DNA from: JAUIAI01 sp041396685
GTDB taxonomy: Bacteria; Pseudomonadota; Gammaproteobacteria; Burkholderiales; Burkholderiaceae_E
Direction: 5' to 3'
NCBI GenBank assembly: GCA_041396685.1
Contig: JAWKYD010000002.1
Location: forward strand, 310,001-374,000
DNA: 64,000 nt
Positions 59,657-64,000 of this stretch are shown here, piece by piece (the first letter of the stretch is position 1; every line of letters starts with the position of its first letter). The position numbers and the translations under genes are program-made. The notes beneath the pieces are model-generated. The model worked only from the letters and a program-made list of their open reading frames with translations, was not told where the DNA came from and searched no databases.

Positions 59657-61033
59657 ATGTCGGTCACGCCTTCCGCCCGCCTGGATCCGGGACTCGCCTG
59701 CGAGGCAGGATTCGCGACAATGGCCGACGCGCTGCCGGCACTGACACGCGACGGCGAGCGACTGACGCTGGAACTGGCGGCCGAAGACTCGACCTTCGCG
59801 CGCTTCAATCACGCCCGTGTACGCCAGTTCTCCCAGGTCGATCAATGCCGTCTGGAACTGACGCTGGCCGACGCGCACCGTCAGACCGGCTTCGGGCTGA
59901 CCGCGCCGCGCAATGGCGCGCAGGCCCTTGCGGCGGTGCGGGCCGCGCTGCCGGCGATGCGCGAACGATTGAAGGCTTTGCCCGATGATCCTTTTCTGGG
60001 GGCGGCGGCGCCGGTGGCGCGCTCGTCCCGGGACGACGGCGAGTCGGCGGGCCACGACGCCGCCGACGTCGCCGCCCGCATCGCCGAGCTCGCCGCCGGT
60101 CTCGACTTCGTTGCGTTCCTGGCCACCGGGCCGGTGGTTCGGGCCGTCGCCGACAGCCGCGGCATGCGACACTGGCACCGGGTGCAGGCCTCCAATCTCG
60201 ATCTGAGCCTGCATGCCGCGCGGGCCGAGGGGCCGCCGGCCGCCGTCAAGGCGATCGTCGCCGATCGCTGCTGGGACGAAGCGGCCTTCGTCGCCGCTCT
60301 CGCTCAGGCGCGCGAGCACCTCGCGGTCTGCATGGGCGAGCCGGGGGCCGTGACACCCGGCCGGCATCGGGTCTACCTCGGGCCGATGGCGGTCGCCGAT
60401 CTGCTCGGCGCGATGGCCTGGAGCGGTTTCAGCCGGCGTGATCGCGACACCGGCACCAGCTCTCTGTCGCGCCTGGTCGACGAAGAACTGACCCTCAGTC
60501 CGCGCTTCTCGCTGGCGGAATCACCGGCTCGCGGACTCGCGCCGGCGTTTGCGAGCGACGGTCATCTGCGGCCGGCAGAACTGCCGTTGATCGAGTCCGG
60601 TCGGGCCGGTGCCGTGCTGGTCTCGCCACGCTCGGCCGCGGAATTCGGCGAACCGGTCAATGCCGATGGTGCCGAGTGGCCGGGTTCGCTGATGATGAGC
60701 GCGGGCGAACTGCCCTGGGACGAGCGGCTGAGCGCCCTGGGCGACGGCCTCTGGATCGAGAATCTCTGGTACCTGAACTACTCGGATCGGCGCGCCGCAC
60801 GCGTCACCGGCATGAGCCGCTTCGCGAGCTTCATCGTCGCAGGCGGCAAACCCGTCGCGCCGCTGGCGCCGATGCGCTTCGACGACACCCTGTTGCACGT
60901 GTTCGGCGATGCGTTCGAGGCGGCCACCCGCGACACCTGGCTGCTGCCAGACGGCAGCACCTGGGGCGCGCGCAGCCTCAATGCGACCCGCTGCCCGGGC
61001 CTGCTGGTCTCCGACATGCGTTTCACGCTGTAG
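59657..61033 (+). CDS. TldE/PmbA-like partner protein
   Basis: A 458-residue TldD/PmbA-family protein without an HExxxH motif, so it is the non-catalytic partner that forms a heterodimer with the TldD-like protein. FARFNHARVRQFSQVDQ near the N-terminus and ENLWYLNYSDRRAARVTGMS near the C-terminus are conserved in the family. The start at 59657 is 4 bp after the tldD-like stop. Confidence 0.9.
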   Translation: MSVTPSARLDPGLACEAGFATMADALPALTRDGERLTLELAAEDSTFARFNHARVRQFSQVDQCRLELTLADAHRQTGFGLTAPRNGAQALAAVRAALPAMRERLKALPDDPFLGAAAPVARSSRDDGESAGHDAADVAARIAELAAGLDFVAFLATGPVVRAVADSRGMRHWHRVQASNLDLSLHAARAEGPPAAVKAIVADRCWDEAAFVAALAQAREHLAVCMGEPGAVTPGRHRVYLGPMAVADLLGAMAWSGFSRRDRDTGTSSLSRLVDEELTLSPRFSLAESPARGLAPAFASDGHLRPAELPLIESGRAGAVLVSPRSAAEFGEPVNADGAEWPGSLMMSAGELPWDERLSALGDGLWIENLWYLNYSDRRAARVTGMSRFASFIVAGGKPVAPLAPMRFDDTLLHVFGDAFEAATRDTWLLPDGSTWGARSLNATRCPGLLVSDMRFTL

Positions 61034-61043
61034 GCACGACGGA

Positions 61044-61065
61044 CCGGACCGCTGCTGCGGTCCGG
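61044..61065. terminator. Bidirectional hairpin between convergent genes
   Basis: CCGGACCGC-TGCT-GCGGTCCGG, a perfect 9-bp stem with a 4-nt loop, lies 11 bp after the TldE-like stop and 36 bp from the end of the convergent gene. There is no U run on either side. Confidence 0.55.
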
Positions 61066-61101
61066 CACCTGATCGCAGTGCACCGAACGCTTGGCGACCG
61101 C

Positions 61102-61482
61102 TCAGAGCAGCCCGGCCTCGGTCAGCACCTTGCGCGCCACCCGGAAGCACTCCAGCGATTGCGGCACGCCGCAATAGATCGCGACCACGTGGATGATCGC
61201 GCGGATCTCTTCCTTGGTGACGCCGTTGTTCAGCGCCCCGCGGCAGTGCAGTTCCCATTCGTGCATCTTGCCCAGGGCGCCGATCATGGCCAGGTTCATC
61301 ATCGACCGGGTCTTCATGTCGATGGTCTCGTCCCCCCAGCCGAAACCCCAGGCCCAGGCGGTCATGGTCTCCTGGAACTCGCGGGTGAAGTCGTCGGCCG
61401 CGGCCAGATTCTTCTCGACGTACTCGGCCCCCAACGTGGCCTTGCGCTTGGCGAGACCTTTCTCGAACAGATCCTGTTGCAT
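61102..61482 (-). CDS. Carboxymuconolactone-decarboxylase-family protein
   Basis: A 126-residue all-helical protein. CRGALNNGVTKEEIRAIIHV and VAIYCGVPQSLECFRVA match the gamma-carboxymuconolactone decarboxylase (PcaC-like) branch; the AhpD CxxC motif is absent. No other protocatechuate gene is near, so the real substrate is uncertain. AAGGAG lies 6 nt before the ATG at 61482. It follows the dehydrogenase gene on the same strand. Confidence 0.88.
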   Translation of the reverse strand: MQQDLFEKGLAKRKATLGAEYVEKNLAAADDFTREFQETMTAWAWGFGWGDETIDMKTRSMMNLAMIGALGKMHEWELHCRGALNNGVTKEEIRAIIHVVAIYCGVPQSLECFRVARKVLTEAGLL

Positions 61483-61570
61483 GCTTTCTCCTTGAAGTGC
61501 GATGGTCGGCACCGACGGCAGTGGCCGCGGCACGTGGATGAGACGGATGTGCGCATCGGCCGCGTGTGGG

Positions 61571-61586
61571 CGACCGCATGCGGTCG
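61571..61586. repeat. 16-bp perfect palindrome upstream of the decarboxylase-family gene
   Basis: CGACCGCATGCGGTCG, self-complementary, between the dehydrogenase stop and the downstream start. It could be an operator or a small hairpin. Confidence 0.35.
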
Positions 61587-61597
61587 GGCGCCGACCG

Positions 61598-62482
61598 TTA
61601 TTCGCGCGGCACCCGGCCGTCGCGCAGAAAAGTGAAGATGTGCGTGAAGTCGGTGCCGGCATCGCCGGCGGCGGCACAGGCGTTCCAGATGTCCCCGACC
61701 AGCGAGCCGAGCTGGCCGGGGGTGCCCGCCAGCGCCACCTGGTCGCGATAGAGCTGGACGTCCTTGGCCAGCAACGCCGAGGCGAAGCCGGCGTCGAAAG
61801 TGCCGGTCGACACCCGGTTTGGGAACTTGTCTGCCGACGCCGTGTTGCGACCGCTGGAGACGTTCACCACAGCGAGGATGCTCTTCATGTCCAGACCCTG
61901 CGACAGGCCGAACAACACCGCCTCACTGGTGGCCGCCATGGCGGTGGCCGACAGAAAATTGTTCAGCAGCTTGATCGCCTGCCCCTGGCCCGGCGTATCG
62001 CCGACATGAAACGGATTGCCTGTGAATGCGTCGAGCACCGGCCGCAGCCGCTCGAAAGCCGTACGATCGCCTGCCCACATCAACGAGATGCTTGCCGCGA
62101 CCGCGCCACTACGCCCACCACTGACCGGCGCATCGACGTAGCCGACGCCGGCAGCCGACAGCAGCGCGGCGGCTTCGCGCGATGCCGTGGGACCGATCGT
62201 GGACAGATCGATCACCCATTGCAGCGCCCCGCGCGCGGCGGCCAGATCGCGTGCCACGGCCAGACTGGCCCGACCGTCGGGCACGGACACGAACGCGATG
62301 CTGGTCTGAGTGGCCAGCTCCGCGAGGCTGCCGGCTGCACGGGCACCCGCCGGCAGCCTGCCGTCGGTGCCCGCGATGTCGAAGCCGACGATCTCGTAGC
62401 CGGCCTTGGCGATGTTGGCGGCCATCGGCTGGCCCATCTGGCCCAGGCCGACGAATCCGAGCGGTCCGAGGGAATCGTTCAT
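61598..62482 (-). CDS. 3-hydroxyisobutyrate dehydrogenase-family oxidoreductase
   Basis: A 294-residue NAD(P)-dependent beta-hydroxyacid dehydrogenase. Rossmann motif GFVGLGQMGQPMAANIAKAG, substrate loop VDAPVSGGRSGA, catalytic K171 in GQAIKLLNNFLSAT. Candidates include 3-hydroxyisobutyrate or tartronate semialdehyde reduction; the substrate is not decided by sequence. Divergent from the potD-like gene. Confidence 0.92.
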   Translation of the reverse strand: MNDSLGPLGFVGLGQMGQPMAANIAKAGYEIVGFDIAGTDGRLPAGARAAGSLAELATQTSIAFVSVPDGRASLAVARDLAAARGALQWVIDLSTIGPTASREAAALLSAAGVGYVDAPVSGGRSGAVAASISLMWAGDRTAFERLRPVLDAFTGNPFHVGDTPGQGQAIKLLNNFLSATAMAATSEAVLFGLSQGLDMKSILAVVNVSSGRNTASADKFPNRVSTGTFDAGFASALLAKDVQLYRDQVALAGTPGQLGSLVGDIWNACAAAGDAGTDFTHIFTFLRDGRVPRE

Positions 62483-62571
62483 CGCGGGTCTCCAAGGTGG
62501 GTGTCGAGAGCTGTCGCGAGCACGCGTCGCAGGCCGGAGCCGGTTTCGCGGTGTTCAATCGCATTCGCAAA

Positions 62572-62577
62572 TATAAT
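62572..62577 (+). promoter_or_regulatory. -10 box for the polyamine transporter operon
   Basis: TATAAT in an AT-rich patch, about 137 bp before the substrate-binding-protein gene; the -35 is weak. The leader would be about 130 nt. Confidence 0.45.
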
Positions 62578-62713
62578 GCGCGCGCTGGGGAAGCTTTCGC
62601 GCGGCTTGCCCGGCGTGCGAGCCGACGCCGTGCCGATGCCGCGCCGCGCGTCTCCGAGCCCAGCCCGGTCAGGCCTCCCCCCTGTTCGACCGACCCCACG
62701 AGGATCGTGCGCA

Positions 62714-63802
62714 ATGAGCTTTCCGCTGCCCCGCCTTCCCCGCAACCCGCGCCGCCGCCACCTGCTACAGCAGTCCGGCATCATCGCGCTCGGCCTGAGC
62801 CTGCTGCCGCGCGCGAGTCTGTCGGCCGAGGAGAAGCGGCTCAATTTCTACAACTGGGATACCTACGTCGGCGAGAACACCTTGTCGGACTTCCGCGAGG
62901 CCACGGGCATCGAGGTTCGCATGGACCTGTTTGCCGACAACGACGAACTGTTCGCCAAGTTCAAGGCCGGCAATCCCGGCTACGACGTGATCGTGCCGAC
63001 CAACGACTACGTCGAGCGCATGATCCTGGCCGACATGCTCATGCCGCTCGACCACGGCAGGCTGCCCAACATGGCCAACATCACGCGATCCTTCATCGAG
63101 AAGGCCGCGTTCGACCCCGGGCGCAAGTATTCGCTGCCCTATATGTGGGGCACGATCGGCATCGGTTATCGCAAGTCGGCCGTGCCCGAGGGCGTGACGA
63201 GCTGGGCCGCGGTGCTCGAGGCAGGCAAGCACAGCCAGCGCGTGGCGATGCTCGGTGCCGCGCAATACGTGATCGGCGCCGCCCTCAAGTATCTCGGCCA
63301 CTCGTTCAACTCCACCGATCCGGCCCACCTGAAGCAGGCCGAGGCCTTGCTGATCGAGAACAAGAAGCATATCCGCATGTTCGCCGACGACAACGGCCAG
63401 GATCTGCTCGCCGCCGGCGAGGTCGATCTGGCCCAGGAATGGAACGGCGACATGCTGCAGGTCATGGCCGAGGACAAGGATCTCGCCTATGTCGTCCCCA
63501 AGGAGGGCTCGATGCTCTGGGAAGACTGCCTGGCGATCCCGCGTGGCGCCCCCCATCCCGATAACGCCCATGCGTTCATCAATTTCCTGTTCGAGCCTCA
63601 GATCGGCGCCGACCTCGCCGAGGCGATCCAGTACGGAACCCCGAACGCGGCCGCGCGCAAGCTGATGCCCGAGGAGTACACGGCCAATCCGGCGATCTTC
63701 CCGCCCGATGCCGTGCTCGAGCGCTGTGAGCTGGCCACTTACCTCGGCGAGCAAGCCACCCGGGCCCGCGACGAGGCCTGGACCCGGATCCAGGCGGCCT
63801 GA
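62714..63802 (+). CDS. Polyamine ABC transporter substrate-binding protein, Tat-type signal
   Basis: A 362-residue periplasmic binding protein of the PotD/PotF type. The N-terminus PRNPRRRHLLQQSGIIALGL looks like a twin-arginine signal, cleaved near SLSA-EE. The mature protein opens RLNFYNWDTYVGENTLSDFR, the PotD hallmark, then YDVIVPTNDYVERMI and PYMWGTIGIGY. It should bind spermidine or putrescine. GAGG lies upstream of the ATG. The permease gene begins 36 bp downstream. Confidence 0.94.
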   Translation: MSFPLPRLPRNPRRRHLLQQSGIIALGLSLLPRASLSAEEKRLNFYNWDTYVGENTLSDFREATGIEVRMDLFADNDELFAKFKAGNPGYDVIVPTNDYVERMILADMLMPLDHGRLPNMANITRSFIEKAAFDPGRKYSLPYMWGTIGIGYRKSAVPEGVTSWAAVLEAGKHSQRVAMLGAAQYVIGAALKYLGHSFNSTDPAHLKQAEALLIENKKHIRMFADDNGQDLLAAGEVDLAQEWNGDMLQVMAEDKDLAYVVPKEGSMLWEDCLAIPRGAPHPDNAHAFINFLFEPQIGADLAEAIQYGTPNAAARKLMPEEYTANPAIFPPDAVLERCELATYLGEQATRARDEAWTRIQAA

Positions 63803-63838
63803 GCCCCCGATCGACGACACCACCCTGATCGAAGCATC

Positions 63839-64000
63839 GTGGAGAACTGGCGCGAGCAGCGTGGCGCATTCTGGTTGCTGTCGCTGCCGGGAACCTTCTG
63901 GCTGGTCGCGTTCTTCGTCGTCCCGCTGGGCCTGATCTGGATCCTGTCGTTCGGCGAGAAATCCGGCCTGGTCGACATCGAGATCACCGGCACGCTGGCC
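63839..64000 (+). CDS. ABC transporter permease, PotB/PotH-like (cut by window edge)
   Basis: The first 54 codons of a permease: VENWREQRGAFWLLSLPGTF, then a hydrophobic helix FWLVAFFVVPLGLIWILSF. The start is taken as GTG at 63839. It follows the polyamine-binding protein, so it should be the first inner-membrane subunit of the importer. The rest lies outside the window. Confidence 0.85.
   Translation, partial: MENWREQRGAFWLLSLPGTFWLVAFFVVPLGLIWILSFGEKSGLVDIEITGTLA

Overview
This GC-rich window comes from the chromosome of a proteobacterium, most likely a betaproteobacterium. The inference rests on gene order and families: trxA-rho-rpmE2, rpsP-rimM-trmD-rplS followed by a CoA-pyrophosphatase-type NUDIX gene, rsgA, a Ste24-type M48 protease and orn, greA/yhbY/rlmE-ftsH-folP-glmM, and dnaX-ybaB-recR beside the small SRP RNA. 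CheZ and EtfAB with an AcdA/DmdC-type acyl-CoA dehydrogenase fit the same group. Genus cannot be told from the sequence alone. I saw no insertion sequence, prophage, CRISPR array or plasmid function; apart from rho every gene looks intact.

Layout. 1-12.7 kb is a sensory island. A CheY-like regulator with a very small CheZ-like protein points left; cheY, cheZ and a large chemoreceptor point right. Next come a tightly packed kinase/NarL-type regulator/kinase set, an exported sensor-domain protein, and a six-PAS HisKA_2 kinase overlapping an ANTAR (RNA-binding antiterminator) regulator. 12.9-13.3 kb is a tRNA operon (Pro-UGG, Arg-UCU, His-GUG). 13.4-24.5 kb carries glmM, folP, ftsH, rlmE, divergent yhbY, greA, carB and carA. 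24.8-29.5 kb has a class III CoA-transferase, recR, ybaB, dnaX and the SRP RNA gene. 29.6-32.0 kb is trxA-rho-rpmE2, with rho split by clustered indels.

32.1-41.3 kb holds a GT-C-like membrane glycosyltransferase, orn, an M48 protease, rsgA, a NUDIX hydrolase, the rpsP-rimM-trmD-rplS operon and a PA0069-type radical SAM gene. 41.5-43.4 kb has an unrecognised membrane-anchored protein with a four-cysteine tail and an EEP-fold phosphohydrolase. 43.5-48.6 kb is an acyl-CoA oxidation block: acyl-CoA dehydrogenase, etfA, etfB, a divergent MarR regulator with two perfect 15-bp operators, and an ECHDC3-like crotonase homologue. 48.9-53.1 kb is the MoxR/DUF58/transglutaminase operon. 53.1-58.1 kb has cysM, oxyR, recG, a Rid-family gene and a small TM2-like membrane protein. 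58.2-64 kb has a TldD/TldE pair, a carboxymuconolactone-decarboxylase-family protein, a beta-hydroxyacid dehydrogenase and the start of a polyamine ABC transporter operon that runs off the right edge.

The points most worth a second look are the miniature CheZ-like protein with its own CheY-like partner, the clustered indels in rho, a terminator-like hairpin immediately downstream of a strong greA promoter (compare E. coli GraL), the twin GTCAA-N5-TTGAC operators of the MarR gene, the two-kinase/one-regulator operon, the six-PAS kinase with an ANTAR output, and two fatty-acid enzymes whose usual catalytic acidic residues are absent. All calls are by eye; family assignments come from motifs and gene order, not database searches.
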